43,098 nucleotides of DNA from a bacterium (GCA_027348385.1 DAIEPO010000003.1:1-43098); one strand, 5' to 3'. Shown: positions 28,208 to 38,193, counted from the stretch's first letter. A program made the numbers and translations. Notes: generated by a model not told the origin, from the letters alone.

Positions 28208-28283
28208 TGGTGGGTCGGGTGGGGATCGAACCCACGACAAACGGCTTAAAAGGCCGCTGCTCTACCAACTGAGCTACCGACCC
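28208..28283 (-). tRNA. tRNA-Lys (anticodon TTT), CCA encoded
   Basis: GGGTCGGTAGCTCAGTTGGTAGAGCAGCGGCCTTTTAAGCCGTTTGTCGTGGGTTCGATCCCCACCCGACCCACCA. Confidence 0.96.
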
Positions 28284-28359
28284 GCAAGCTTTGCGGGCTA
28301 AAATTGATTTAACTTCCGTATTTTACAATATATATTAGAAAACTTCAAGGTATTTTCGT

Positions 28360-30162
28360 ATGTTCAAATATATCAAATTTCTTTCAAACTACTTAAAAGA
28401 AGAGCGCAAAAACATTGCACTAATCTTTGTTTTTGTGATGCTTTCACAAACCTTCTCTTTGGCAGAACCTGTTTTCTATACTAGAATCCTGGATCGTTTC
28501 TTAAGGGACTCGCACAATCTAACAAAGTTTCCGACTGAACATGCTTTCTTTGTTGCTTTAGGTTTAACTGTCTTGGCATGGATTGGTGCTGCATTTGCTG
28601 CTAGGATCTTCAAAAATTTGCAACAATACTTTGTTAATACAGTTAGTGACAGAATAGGTATCAATGTTTTCAATCATGCTTACGAGCACGTCATATCCCT
28701 GCCCATTCAATTTCATGCTAACCAGAAAACTGGAGAGGTTTTCAGAAAGATTTCTAAAGCCAGAGAAGATATTACTACGCTCTTTGCAGTTGTTTTTGAC
28801 AAGATTTTTCAGAACATTTTTTCAATATCCATCGTTTTAATATATATCTTCATCAGAGAGTGGCGCGTAGGTATCATTGCAATAATCCTAGTTCCAGTAT
28901 TCATCATTGCAACAACTTTCTTTACCAAGAGAGTTAAAAGAATACAGAATGAAATAAACAAAACAAACGAAAAGCTTTTTGGTACTTCTTTTGAAGCCTT
29001 AAATCATATTGAAGTAGTTAAATCATTTGCTTCAGAAGAACATGAAGTTAACCAGGTTAGGGCTGATAATCGTATTACACACGCAAACGTTAAAAAGAAA
29101 ACCGTTGCATATCAGCAGCTCTTCTTTGTTCAAGGGACCATTGTAAACCTTGCCCGTGTTTCTTTAATCTGGTTTGGTTCAGTCTTAGCTTTTAAAGGGA
29201 TACTTAATTTTTCAGATGTTGTTTTGTTCGGGGTTTATTCCTTTGTCATATATCAACCACTCTATGACCTCGGAGACATCTATGCTAAATACCAGGAGGG
29301 CGTTAGTGCTGTTGATCGTTTACAAACCCTGCTTTCTGAAAAGGCAACAATTTTTTCAAAGCCTAATGCTTTAAAACCAAAAAAGCTTTTAGGTAAAATT
29401 GAGTTTAAAAACGTTTCATTCAACTATAGCCAAGAACGAGAAATATTAAAGGATATTTCTTTCAAAATAGAACCAGGGAGAAAATTAGCCATAGTCGGAC
29501 TTTCTGGTTCTGGTAAATCAACAGTTGTTAAATTGTTGCTCCGTTTCTATGAACCAAGTTCTGGTGAGATTTTAATAGACGGCAAAAACATTGCTGATTA
29601 CGATTTACAAGCATTACACAAACGAATTGGTTTAGTTTCGCAAGACAATATTCTCTTTAACACAACTCTTGCAGAGAATATCCGTTATGGTACATTCAGT
29701 GCATCTCAAAAAGAAGTTTCAGAAGCAGCCAATCGAGCATACCTTTTCTCCTTTTTGAAAAAACTGTTATCTGGTCTAGATACTTTAGTCGGCGAGCGAG
29801 GCGTTAAACTTTCAGGTGGTGAAAGACAAAGAGTTGCCATAGCAAGAAGCATAATTAAAAAACCAGATATCTTGATATTTGATGAAGCAACGTCATCCCT
29901 AGATTCACACTCTGAAGAGATGATCAAAGAAGCAATTTCTGAAGTTTCCAAAGATGTGACAAGCATAACCGTAGCGCATCGTTTTTCAACAGTTGTTAAT
30001 GCTGACGAAATAATCTTGCTGGAAGCAGGAGAAATCAAAGAGCGCGGTACACATAAAAAATTACTTGCAGAAGCAGGTAGATACGCAAGCTTGTACCAAC
30101 TTCAAACCCAAAGAAAAACAGAAGACTTTTCAAGTCCTGCAGAGATTGACAATATTGCGTAA
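28360..30162 (+). CDS. ABC exporter, fused permease/ATPase (MsbA/LmrA-type)
   Basis: TM domain plus [43 protein letters not shown]. Confidence 0.95.
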   Translation: MFKYIKFLSNYLKEERKNIALIFVFVMLSQTFSLAEPVFYTRILDRFLRDSHNLTKFPTEHAFFVALGLTVLAWIGAAFAARIFKNLQQYFVNTVSDRIGINVFNHAYEHVISLPIQFHANQKTGEVFRKISKAREDITTLFAVVFDKIFQNIFSISIVLIYIFIREWRVGIIAIILVPVFIIATTFFTKRVKRIQNEINKTNEKLFGTSFEALNHIEVVKSFASEEHEVNQVRADNRITHANVKKKTVAYQQLFFVQGTIVNLARVSLIWFGSVLAFKGILNFSDVVLFGVYSFVIYQPLYDLGDIYAKYQEGVSAVDRLQTLLSEKATIFSKPNALKPKKLLGKIEFKNVSFNYSQEREILKDISFKIEPGRKLAIVGLSGSGKSTVVKLLLRFYEPSSGEILIDGKNIADYDLQALHKRIGLVSQDNILFNTTLAENIRYGTFSASQKEVSEAANRAYLFSFLKKLLSGLDTLVGERGVKLSGGERQRVAIARSIIKKPDILIFDEATSSLDSHSEEMIKEAISEVSKDVTSITVAHRFSTVVNADEIILLEAGEIKERGTHKKLLAEAGRYASLYQLQTQRKTEDFSSPAEIDNIA

Positions 30163-30203
30163 GCCGGTTAATATATTAGGTACTAACATATATTTTAAAG
30201 TTT

Positions 30204-30659
30204 GTGAAATATAACCGTGAAGAACAAGTAAAGAACTTTTTTGAAGAAATAGCTAAGTTGCAAAGACTCATTTTTTCAAGGAAAGATGCTTTTTTAACAA
30301 AACATAAACTCAGCCGCCCACAGATGGTTGTGATGTATTTTTTGTCAGAAGGGGGCTCTAAGAGCATTAAAGACATTGCTGAGATTATGAATATTTCAAG
30401 TAGTGCTGCTACTCAGATGATTGAGGGCTTAGTACGTAATGGATTTTTAGAAAGAGTGGTGCATCCTACAGATCGTAGATCAGTACAGATTAGCATTTCA
30501 AAGGTTGGCAAAAAGAAATTTGATGAATTCAAAATTCAGTTGCTCAGACAAATGCAGAATCTTTTGGCAACACTAAGTGATCCTGAGATTGATCTGTTAA
30601 TGAAGATTCCTGAAAAGATTCGTCAACAACTAGGTCATACAAAAGTAAGAAATAATTAA
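30204..30659 (+). CDS. MarR-family transcriptional regulator
   Basis: MNISSSAATQMIEGLVRNGFLERVVHPTDRRSVQISISKVGKKKF winged-helix signature. Confidence 0.88.
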   Translation: MKYNREEQVKNFFEEIAKLQRLIFSRKDAFLTKHKLSRPQMVVMYFLSEGGSKSIKDIAEIMNISSSAATQMIEGLVRNGFLERVVHPTDRRSVQISISKVGKKKFDEFKIQLLRQMQNLLATLSDPEIDLLMKIPEKIRQQLGHTKVRNN

Positions 30660-30668
30660 AGGAAAGAA

Positions 30669-32219
30669 ATGATTGCATATATAAAGAGAAAGAAATATTG
30701 GTTCATTGGTGGAATAATTTTACTTGCGTTAATCATTTGGCGCCTTAATTCTGGTGGTGGTGTTAAATACACCGTGGCATATACTGTTGCTAAACAAGAC
30801 GTTAAACAAACCGTATTAGCAACAGGAACTGTCACCTCCCAATCAAACCTGAACTTGAGTTTTAAAAATGGTGGCATTTTAAACAAGATTAACGTTAAGG
30901 TTGGAGACAAAGTTAGAAAAGGTCAGATTTTGGCAATGCTTGATCAGCGTGATGCTAGTGCTTCAGTTAATCAAGCAAATGCTTCCTTGCTTTCTGCACA
31001 AGCGAACTATCAAAAAGTTAAAAGTGGAGCATCTCAACCAGAAATTGCTGTGGCACAGGCTTCCGTTGATGCTGCAGAAGTGACTTACAAAAATGCGCAG
31101 AACACTTACACTGCAACTGAAGCCCAACAAAAAATATTAGTTGCATCAGCACAAAGTGCAATGCTTAACTCTGGTTTAACAGCAGTTGCTGAAAGCGGAA
31201 CAATAACTGTTAGCGCGACAGTTACCGGAACATATACTGGAAAAGAACAGGGTAGATACAGAATAGTCATAGGCACGAGTGGTTCAGGGTTAACTTATAA
31301 TGTTTCAGGACTTGAGGGATATTACGCAGAGTTTCAGCGAGGTGTTCCAGCAGCAATTGGCAGCAGAGGTTTGTATATAACCATAGGTACAAGTGGTACT
31401 TTAAATAGCGGAGACTCTTGGACTATTGATGTTCCAAATACCCAGTCTTCAACATACATTACTGCGTCTAATGCATATCAAAGTGCTTTGCAAACACAAA
31501 ACCAAGCTTTAGTTACAGCTCAAAATACTGTTGATTCAGCACGTGTTGCTCTAACCCAAGCTCAAGCCAATCTAAACTTAAAACAAGCTCAAGCAAGACC
31601 CGAAGATTTAGCAGCTGCAGATGCTGCTGTTAAAACTGCACAAGCACAGCTACAAGCAGCTCAAAATCAATACGCAAACAATATCATTACATCACCAATA
31701 GATGGCACTGTTACTTCTGTTGATTTAAAGCTTGGAGAAAACGTTGCTCCACAAAAAGCCGTAATTGTTGTTTTAGATCAAGCATCCTTACACGTTGAAT
31801 CAAACATTTCAGAATCATCAATTGCTTTGATTACAACAGCGCAGAAAATAGACATGACTATGGATGCCTTTGGTCCAGACAGACACTTTAACGGTGAAGT
31901 GCTATCAGTTGATCCTGCTTCGACAGTTGTTTCAGGAGTCATTAACTACAGAGTTGTTTCGTCAATCCCTCAAGATGTTGATATTAAACCAGGTATGACT
32001 GTTAACCTAGTTGTTTTAGTAAACGAAAAAAACCAAGTACTTGCAGTTCCAAACAGATTAGTTAAAAGCAATTCACATAAATACGTTAGCATCTTAGAAA
32101 ATGGCAAAGCTAAAGACGTCGAAGTAACCCTAGGTTTAGCCGGTGATACATATACAGAAATACTTAGTGGTTTAAGCGGTGGTGAAGAGATAGTCACAAC
32201 CTTAGAGAGTAAGAAATAA
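30669..32219 (+). CDS. HlyD/MacA-like efflux adaptor with extra inserted beta-rich domain
   Basis: N-terminal TM, ATGTVTSQSNLNLSFKNGGILNKINVKVGDKVRKGQILAMLD lipoyl motif, coiled-coil halves, ITSPIDGTVTSVDLKLGENV. Confidence 0.9.
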   Translation: MIAYIKRKKYWFIGGIILLALIIWRLNSGGGVKYTVAYTVAKQDVKQTVLATGTVTSQSNLNLSFKNGGILNKINVKVGDKVRKGQILAMLDQRDASASVNQANASLLSAQANYQKVKSGASQPEIAVAQASVDAAEVTYKNAQNTYTATEAQQKILVASAQSAMLNSGLTAVAESGTITVSATVTGTYTGKEQGRYRIVIGTSGSGLTYNVSGLEGYYAEFQRGVPAAIGSRGLYITIGTSGTLNSGDSWTIDVPNTQSSTYITASNAYQSALQTQNQALVTAQNTVDSARVALTQAQANLNLKQAQARPEDLAAADAAVKTAQAQLQAAQNQYANNIITSPIDGTVTSVDLKLGENVAPQKAVIVVLDQASLHVESNISESSIALITTAQKIDMTMDAFGPDRHFNGEVLSVDPASTVVSGVINYRVVSSIPQDVDIKPGMTVNLVVLVNEKNQVLAVPNRLVKSNSHKYVSILENGKAKDVEVTLGLAGDTYTEILSGLSGGEEIVTTLESKK

Positions 32220-32229
32220 CTAGACCAAG

Positions 32230-32928
32230 ATGCACTTGATAAAAATGGAGCAGATCCGAAAGATCTACAACAATGGCGAAGACAACCAAGTTGTAGCATT
32301 AAGAGACCTTGATTTAAAAATAGAGCAGGGTGATTTTGTTGCAATCATGGGTCCTTCAGGATCAGGTAAATCAACCCTAATGCATGTCATTGGTTTTCTA
32401 GACAAAGCAGACTCTGGAAACTATTTCTTTGAAGAGAAAAACGTTGTTTCCTTAACTGATGATGAGCTTGCAGAAATACGAAACAAAAGAGTTGGTTTTG
32501 TTTTCCAAGCCTTCAATCTTTTACCAAGAACATCAGCGCTGGATAATGTTGCCTTACCAATGCTGTATTCAGGGAGTGTAGCTAAAGCAGAAGCAGAGAA
32601 TCGAGCTTTAGAGATGCTTAAACAAGTTGATTTAGAAAGTAGAAAAGATCATCATCCTTCAGAGCTTTCCGGAGGACAACAGCAACGTGTTGCCATTGCC
32701 AGGGCTTTAGTTAATGATCCTGCAGTTATTTTTGCTGACGAACCCACAGGAAACCTAGATACCAAATCATCTGAAGAAGTCATGCATATCTTCAAGCGCC
32801 TAAATGATTCAGGAAGAACCTTAATCTTTGTGACGCATGAAGAAGATGTTGCAAGTTATGCTAAAAGAATTATTCGTTTAAAAGATGGGGTCATTGTTTC
32901 TGACGAAATTAATAGAAACAGAAAGTAA
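32230..32928 (+). CDS. MacB-type ABC transporter ATPase
   Basis: [51 protein letters not shown]. Confidence 0.95.
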   Translation: MHLIKMEQIRKIYNNGEDNQVVALRDLDLKIEQGDFVAIMGPSGSGKSTLMHVIGFLDKADSGNYFFEEKNVVSLTDDELAEIRNKRVGFVFQAFNLLPRTSALDNVALPMLYSGSVAKAEAENRALEMLKQVDLESRKDHHPSELSGGQQQRVAIARALVNDPAVIFADEPTGNLDTKSSEEVMHIFKRLNDSGRTLIFVTHEEDVASYAKRIIRLKDGVIVSDEINRNRK

Positions 32929-32929
32929 T

Positions 32930-34162
32930 ATGTTTTTTCAATCCATAAAAATAGCTGCTAGAGCGTTGCTACTTAACAAGACTCGTTCTTTCCTGACCAT
33001 GCTAGGAATAATCATCGGTATTACAGCAGTCATAGTTTTGATCTCAGCAGGACAAGGTGCTCAGGAGTTAATAGTTAATCAGGTTAAGGGGATTGGTTCT
33101 AATCTGCTTTTTGTCATTCCAGGTGGTAGTGGTAAATCACAGTTTTCGGCACCAGCATCAGCTCAGGGCATCATAATTACATCTTTAGTTGATGCGGATG
33201 TTAAATCATTACGTAATAAGTTGCTTGCTCCAAGCATTGAATATGTTAGTCCAGAAGTCAGGGGACAATACACTGTTTCTTACAACAACGAGGATCAGAT
33301 TGCACCAGTTGTTGGAGAAGACGAAAACTTTGGAGTTGTTAGAAATATAAATCTTACAGCAGGAAACTGGTATACCAAATCTGATGTTGATGGCTTAACT
33401 CAAGTTGCAATATTAGGTTCAACTATAAAAGAAGATCTTTTCGGCGAGCAAGATCCAATCGGACAGCTCATAAAAATAAAGCAGGTTAGCTTTAGGGTAG
33501 TCGGTGTTTCAGAACCAAAAGGGGTTGGTGCTTTCGGTGTTGATCAAGACACTCAAATCATTGTTCCTGTGAGTACTGCCCAAAAATTACTCTTGGGAAT
33601 TAATCATTACAACTTGATTTCAATCCAAGTTAAAGATGCAGAATCAATTCCTTTAGCAAAAGAAGAAGTAGAGAGAGTTTTAAGATACAACCACAAAATC
33701 TCAGATCCTCAAAAAGATGATTTTACAGTACGAAATCCCCAAGATGCTTTAAGCTTGTTGACAAACATTACTTCAGTTCTAACAATCTTCTTAGGAGCCA
33801 TAGCTGGAATTTCCTTGTTAGTTGGTGGAATTGGGATTATGAACATCATGCTTGTGTCAGTTACAGAGCGAACTAGAGAAATTGGTTTGAGAAAAGCAAT
33901 TGGTGCTAAAAGAAAAGACATCCTTCTACAGTTTTTGATAGAAGCAGTTTTCTTAACAGTCTTAGGTGGTGTCATAGGTATAGTACTAGGATATTTAGGA
34001 GCTATTGCCATAGCCATCATTGGTAAATGGACACCCGTTGTTTCTTTAGGTTCAATATTACTTGCTTTTGGGGTTTGTACGCTTTTTGGCTTAATATTTG
34101 GAATATACCCTGCAAACAAAGCATCAAAACTCAGTCCAATAGAAGCGCTGAGATATGAATAA
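32930..34162 (+). CDS. MacB/FtsX-type ABC permease
   Basis: AARALLLNKTRSFLTMLGIIIGITAVIVLISAG...; C-terminal GIYPANKASKLSPIEALRYE. Confidence 0.95.
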   Translation: MFFQSIKIAARALLLNKTRSFLTMLGIIIGITAVIVLISAGQGAQELIVNQVKGIGSNLLFVIPGGSGKSQFSAPASAQGIIITSLVDADVKSLRNKLLAPSIEYVSPEVRGQYTVSYNNEDQIAPVVGEDENFGVVRNINLTAGNWYTKSDVDGLTQVAILGSTIKEDLFGEQDPIGQLIKIKQVSFRVVGVSEPKGVGAFGVDQDTQIIVPVSTAQKLLLGINHYNLISIQVKDAESIPLAKEEVERVLRYNHKISDPQKDDFTVRNPQDALSLLTNITSVLTIFLGAIAGISLLVGGIGIMNIMLVSVTERTREIGLRKAIGAKRKDILLQFLIEAVFLTVLGGVIGIVLGYLGAIAIAIIGKWTPVVSLGSILLAFGVCTLFGLIFGIYPANKASKLSPIEALRYE

Positions 34163-34163
34163 C

Positions 34164-34192
34164 TAAGAAAACCAGGTCAGTCCTGGTTTTTT
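34164..34192 (+). terminator. Rho-independent terminator
   Basis: aagAAAACCAGG-tcag-TCCTGGTTTTTTT. Confidence 0.75.
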
Positions 34193-34209
34193 TGTGCTAA
34201 AATACAACT

Positions 34210-35454
34210 ATGCAACAAAAACAAAAAATAATCGCAATTGTTGGTGGAGGCTTTGGTGGTTTAAATGCCGCAATATTACTACGCAAATATTTACGTAAAG
34301 AAAAAGCACACGTTGTTTTAATAGACAAAAGCCCATACCATCTTTTCTATCCCAGTCTTTATGAGGTTGCTTCTTCTGAAGAAGAGTTCGTAAGCATCAA
34401 AGCATTAAAGAAAAGCATTGCTCTGCCTTTTGTAGACGTACTTTCAAGACACAATATTCAGTTTGTTGAAGCAGAAGTAACCAAGATACATCAAAGAGAG
34501 AAATACTTAGTTTTCAGAGAAGAGAAAATCGATTATGATTACTTAGTTTTAGCAACTGGTTCAGTGGTTGATTTTTTCAACATTCCTGGAGCAAAAGAAC
34601 ATACCTTAACATTTAAGTCTGTAAATGATGCTTTAAAAATACGAGCTAGTCTTGAAGCCTTAGTTCAAGAAGCATCTGCCACGACAGCTAAAAAAGCTGT
34701 ACGTGTAATTATTGCAGGCGGAGGATTTACTGGAGTTGAACTTGCTGCTGAATTAACCAATTTAAAGAAGATAGTCGCTTGGAAGTATTCATTTCCAGAA
34801 GAAAAGATAGAAATAGAGATCATCGAAGCATCAAACAAGTTAATGCCTGGTATGGGCAAAAATGTTTGTCTACCGATAACGCAAAGGTTACAAGAGATTG
34901 GTGTGCGCTTAAGCTTTAATTCCATGATCACAGAAGTTTCAGAAAAGAGCATTACCTTAAAAAATGGTGAAGTGCAAAACTTTGACATGATCATCTGGAG
35001 TGCTGGTATCAAAGGCGCTGAGATTCCTTTTGAAACTAAAATTGAGGTAGATAAAAAGAATCGCTGCGCAACATGCACTGATCTAACCCTTAAGGATTTT
35101 CCGAATATATATTTAATAGGGGATAATGCTTGTGTCTTAGATTCAGACAAAAACCCAATGCCACAAACAGCAACTCAAGCAATTGATCAAGCAGAGTTTG
35201 TAGCACACAACATCGCAGCTGCTGTTAATGGATATCCAACCTTTGAATACAGCACCAAACCATCAGCATACATTATCCCTGTAAAAGGGAAGTGGGCACT
35301 TTTGCACCTGACAAATGGTTTCAATTTAAAAGGATTTTTTGCCTGGGTCATAAAGCAGTTTGTAAACCTTAGATATTTTATGCGTCTATTGCCGTTTTGG
35401 CAGGCTGTTAAGCTAGCCTGGTTTGATATGGATATATATACTAGGAATGATTAA
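34210..35454 (+). CDS. FAD/NAD(P)-dependent oxidoreductase, NDH-2-like
   Basis: IAIVGGGFGGLNAAILL; second GGGFTGVELAAEL; IYLIGDNA. Confidence 0.9.
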   Translation: MQQKQKIIAIVGGGFGGLNAAILLRKYLRKEKAHVVLIDKSPYHLFYPSLYEVASSEEEFVSIKALKKSIALPFVDVLSRHNIQFVEAEVTKIHQREKYLVFREEKIDYDYLVLATGSVVDFFNIPGAKEHTLTFKSVNDALKIRASLEALVQEASATTAKKAVRVIIAGGGFTGVELAAELTNLKKIVAWKYSFPEEKIEIEIIEASNKLMPGMGKNVCLPITQRLQEIGVRLSFNSMITEVSEKSITLKNGEVQNFDMIIWSAGIKGAEIPFETKIEVDKKNRCATCTDLTLKDFPNIYLIGDNACVLDSDKNPMPQTATQAIDQAEFVAHNIAAAVNGYPTFEYSTKPSAYIIPVKGKWALLHLTNGFNLKGFFAWVIKQFVNLRYFMRLLPFWQAVKLAWFDMDIYTRND

Positions 35455-35484
35455 AAAAACCGCAAGCAAGACTTGCGGTTTTTT
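35450..35484. terminator. Bidirectional terminator
   Basis: aaaaAACCGCAAG-caaga-CTTGCGGTTTTTT. Confidence 0.85.
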
Positions 35485-35486
35485 AG

Positions 35487-37715
35487 TTATTCTTTTTTCT
35501 TTCGCACAAATCTTCTTTTTGTTGTTTTCTTAGGCTTTGCTTTTTGTTCTTCCCAAAGAGCTTTTAATTCTTCTTCAGTTTGTGGTTTTTTGTTGATGAT
35601 GAACTCACAATCAGGATACCTTGAACAGGAATAGAAAGGCTGTCCGCGGCCACGCGCTTTCTTTTCAACAACTTCACCAATACCACAGCTTGGACATTTA
35701 AAACCTATCTTGTTGAAGATCTTTTTAATACCTTTACATTCAGGATATTTAGCACAACCCAAGAAGAAACCAAAACGACCGCGTTGAATCTTCATTGGTC
35801 CATTACAAATTGGGCACAGCTCACCTTTAGTTTTTTCTTCAAGCTCTTTAATCTTTGCTTCTTCTTCAGGCATTGGTTTAGTAATCTTTTCACCTTCAGG
35901 ACAAGCTAAGAACTTTCCAAAACGACCATATTTAATAATCATCGGTTTACCACAATGCGGACAAGGTGTTTCTGAAACCGTAACCTGTTTTTCAACCTCA
36001 ATGTTCTTTAAGTCCAAATGCTCTTTAAAAGGGACATAGAATTCTTTAATAACTGGTTGCCATTCAATCTTTCCTTCAGCAATCTCATCAAGCTCTGCTT
36101 CCATCTTTGCAGTGAAACCAATATCAATAACTTCTGGGAAGTGTTCTACCAAAAGATCGTTAACTAAAAATCCAATTTCAGTTGGTTTATACTTTTTATC
36201 AATCTTTTCAACATACTCACGATCTTGGATAGTTGAAAGTGTCGGAGCATAAGTTGAAGGCCTGCCAATACCATAACCTTCCAATGCTTTAATTAAAGTC
36301 GCGTCAGAATATCTTGGAGGTGGTTCTGTGAAATGTTGGTTTGGCAAAAGCTCAGAAAGTTCCAAGGACTCTCCTTTAGAAAGATCTGGTAATTGTCCTT
36401 CAACCTCAGATTCTTCATCATCCCGTCCTTCAGTGTATGCTTTAATGAAGCCTTCAAACTTAACAACCTGTCCATTTGCCCTGAAGCCATATTTTTTACT
36501 AGATTTACCAGTAGTTTCAATATCAACAGCAGTAGCATCAAAAACTGCTTGTGCCATCTGACTGGCAACTGTTCTTTTCCAGATCAGATCATAGATTCTT
36601 TGTTGTCCACGATCAAGAAAAGGACGCACCTGGTCTGGATGACGCATTAAATCTGTAGGACGAATTGCTTCGTGCGCTTCCTGAGCATTCTTAGATTTAT
36701 TGCTGTATCTTCGTGCTTGGCCATGATAGTAGTTCTTACCAAAACGAGCTTCAATTACAGTAGCAGCTTGTTTTAGTGCAAACTCAGAAAGATTTACTGA
36801 GTCAGTACGCATGTAAGTAATAAGACCGGTTGAACCTTCTTCTCCAATGTCCATTCCTTCGTATAGCTGCTGAGCTATGACCATAGTTTGCTTTGCAGAC
36901 ATACCGAATTTTCGTGCTGCTTCTTGTTGTAATGTTGACGTAGTAAAAGGAGCGGCTGGGTTTCTGCTAACCTCCTTTTTTTCAACTTCTGAAACTATGT
37001 ACTTAGCAGATTCTAAATCAGCAATAACTTCATTAGCAGACAAATCCTTAGCAATATCAAACTTTCCAAGAGTCTTGCTATCAATACGGTTCAACTTAGC
37101 TGGAAAAGACGTTTTGTCTTTTGTAAACAAAGCATCAATACTCCAATATTCTTCCTTAACAAATTTTTCAATTTCTCTTTCTCTTTCTACAATCAAACGT
37201 AGAGCAACCGATTGAACTCTGCCTGCAGAAAGACCATAACGAACTTTTTTCCAAATGAAAGGGGAAAGTCCATAACCCACCAAACGATCCAAGATTCTTC
37301 TAGCTTGTTGTGCATCAACTAAATGCATGTCTAAAGCGCGTGGGTTTGCTAAGGCTTCATCAATCGCACTCTTAGTAATTTCATGAAAGACTATCCTCTT
37401 TGGTTCTTTTTTATCTAGCTTTAAAGCACTAACTAAATGCCAAGATATTGCTTCTCCTTCGCGATCTTCGTCAGTTGCCAGAATTACTTCAGAAGATTTG
37501 TCTGCTTTTGCTTTTAACTCACTGATTACTTTTTTTGCTTTAACCGGAACAATATATGTTGGTTCAAAATTCTTTTCAACATCAATACCCATTTTGCTTT
37601 TAGGCAGATCTCTAACATGCCCAAAAGATGCTTGTACATCAAAATCCTTTCCCAAGAAGCGGGAAATTGTCTTTGCTTTAGTCGGAGACTCAACAATCAC
37701 TAATGTTTTTTTCAT
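35487..37715 (-). CDS. topA: DNA topoisomerase I
   Basis: KTLVIVESPTKAKTISRFLG, toprim ATDEDREGEAISWH, C-terminal zinc fingers. Confidence 0.97.
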   Translation of the reverse strand: MKKTLVIVESPTKAKTISRFLGKDFDVQASFGHVRDLPKSKMGIDVEKNFEPTYIVPVKAKKVISELKAKADKSSEVILATDEDREGEAISWHLVSALKLDKKEPKRIVFHEITKSAIDEALANPRALDMHLVDAQQARRILDRLVGYGLSPFIWKKVRYGLSAGRVQSVALRLIVEREREIEKFVKEEYWSIDALFTKDKTSFPAKLNRIDSKTLGKFDIAKDLSANEVIADLESAKYIVSEVEKKEVSRNPAAPFTTSTLQQEAARKFGMSAKQTMVIAQQLYEGMDIGEEGSTGLITYMRTDSVNLSEFALKQAATVIEARFGKNYYHGQARRYSNKSKNAQEAHEAIRPTDLMRHPDQVRPFLDRGQQRIYDLIWKRTVASQMAQAVFDATAVDIETTGKSSKKYGFRANGQVVKFEGFIKAYTEGRDDEESEVEGQLPDLSKGESLELSELLPNQHFTEPPPRYSDATLIKALEGYGIGRPSTYAPTLSTIQDREYVEKIDKKYKPTEIGFLVNDLLVEHFPEVIDIGFTAKMEAELDEIAEGKIEWQPVIKEFYVPFKEHLDLKNIEVEKQVTVSETPCPHCGKPMIIKYGRFGKFLACPEGEKITKPMPEEEAKIKELEEKTKGELCPICNGPMKIQRGRFGFFLGCAKYPECKGIKKIFNKIGFKCPSCGIGEVVEKKARGRGQPFYSCSRYPDCEFIINKKPQTEEELKALWEEQKAKPKKTTKRRFVRKKKE

Positions 37716-37890
37716 CTACTCTATATATTAGCTGCTTATTGGCGGTAATTACTTTAAGAGTTTAACTATATGTTTAAAAGGTTGTCAAATATGACCCTTA
37801 GAAAGAGGCATCAAAAACACAGGCATATATGCACCTGTGATATACTTAAAAACATAGAAAAAGAGTAGTAAATACAGGGGGGAAACGAGA

Positions 37891-37919
37891 TTGACAAAAC
37901 AGGACTACTATGTTAAATT
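37891..37919 (+). promoter_or_regulatory. Strong promoter TTGACA-17-TAAATT for the structured ncRNA
   Basis: Consensus -35, 17-bp spacing. Confidence 0.7.
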
Positions 37920-37925
37920 ACAGTG

Positions 37926-38107
37926 TTAGTATTGTCCTTTAGAAATATTTCATACAGCCCCCTATTTGCGAGTAGCGAAAATAGATATGAATCCCTCCTA
38001 CTATTTGTGAGTAGCTATCAAGTAAAGGTTGGCAGCGTCTGTTGTCTTCCTTTCACTCGTAAGTAGGGTATTGTATGAAATACAAAAAGCGCTTTTGCGC
38101 TTTTTTT
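37926..38107 (+). ncRNA. Candidate structured small RNA (~180 nt) with paired ends and Rho-independent terminator
   Basis: Promoter upstream; closing helices ATTTCATACA/TGTATGAAAT (37947-37956 / 38072-38081), CCCTA/TAGGG, TTGCGAGT/ACTCGTAA; terminator AAAAAGCGC-TTTT-GCGCTTTTTTT; no convincing ORF. Confidence 0.7.
38084..38107 (+). terminator. Rho-independent terminator of the structured ncRNA
   Basis: AAAAAGCGCTTTTGCGCTTTTTTT. Confidence 0.85.
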
Positions 38108-38193
38108 GTTTTGTGGTATATTAAGTTGCTCACTCATACCTGAGGGAGAGGCGCCGTGGCCAGACACACGGTACAACTCGCAGGAGGTTTGTG

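Noticed and set aside
32885-32930. Upstream start for the MacB permease overlapping the ATPase gene
   Set aside because: ATG 32930 immediately after the ATPase stop fits the usual N-terminus (MFFQSIKIAARALLLNKTRSFLT).
37995-38020. CTACT-N7-AGTAG hairpin resembling a Cas12a direct-repeat stem
   Set aside because: No spaced array, no cas genes in the window, and the hairpin is part of a longer folded RNA.
37947-38081. MITE with terminal inverted repeats
   Set aside because: The inverted ends are better explained as the closing helix of a transcript bounded by a promoter and terminator; no target-site duplication seen.
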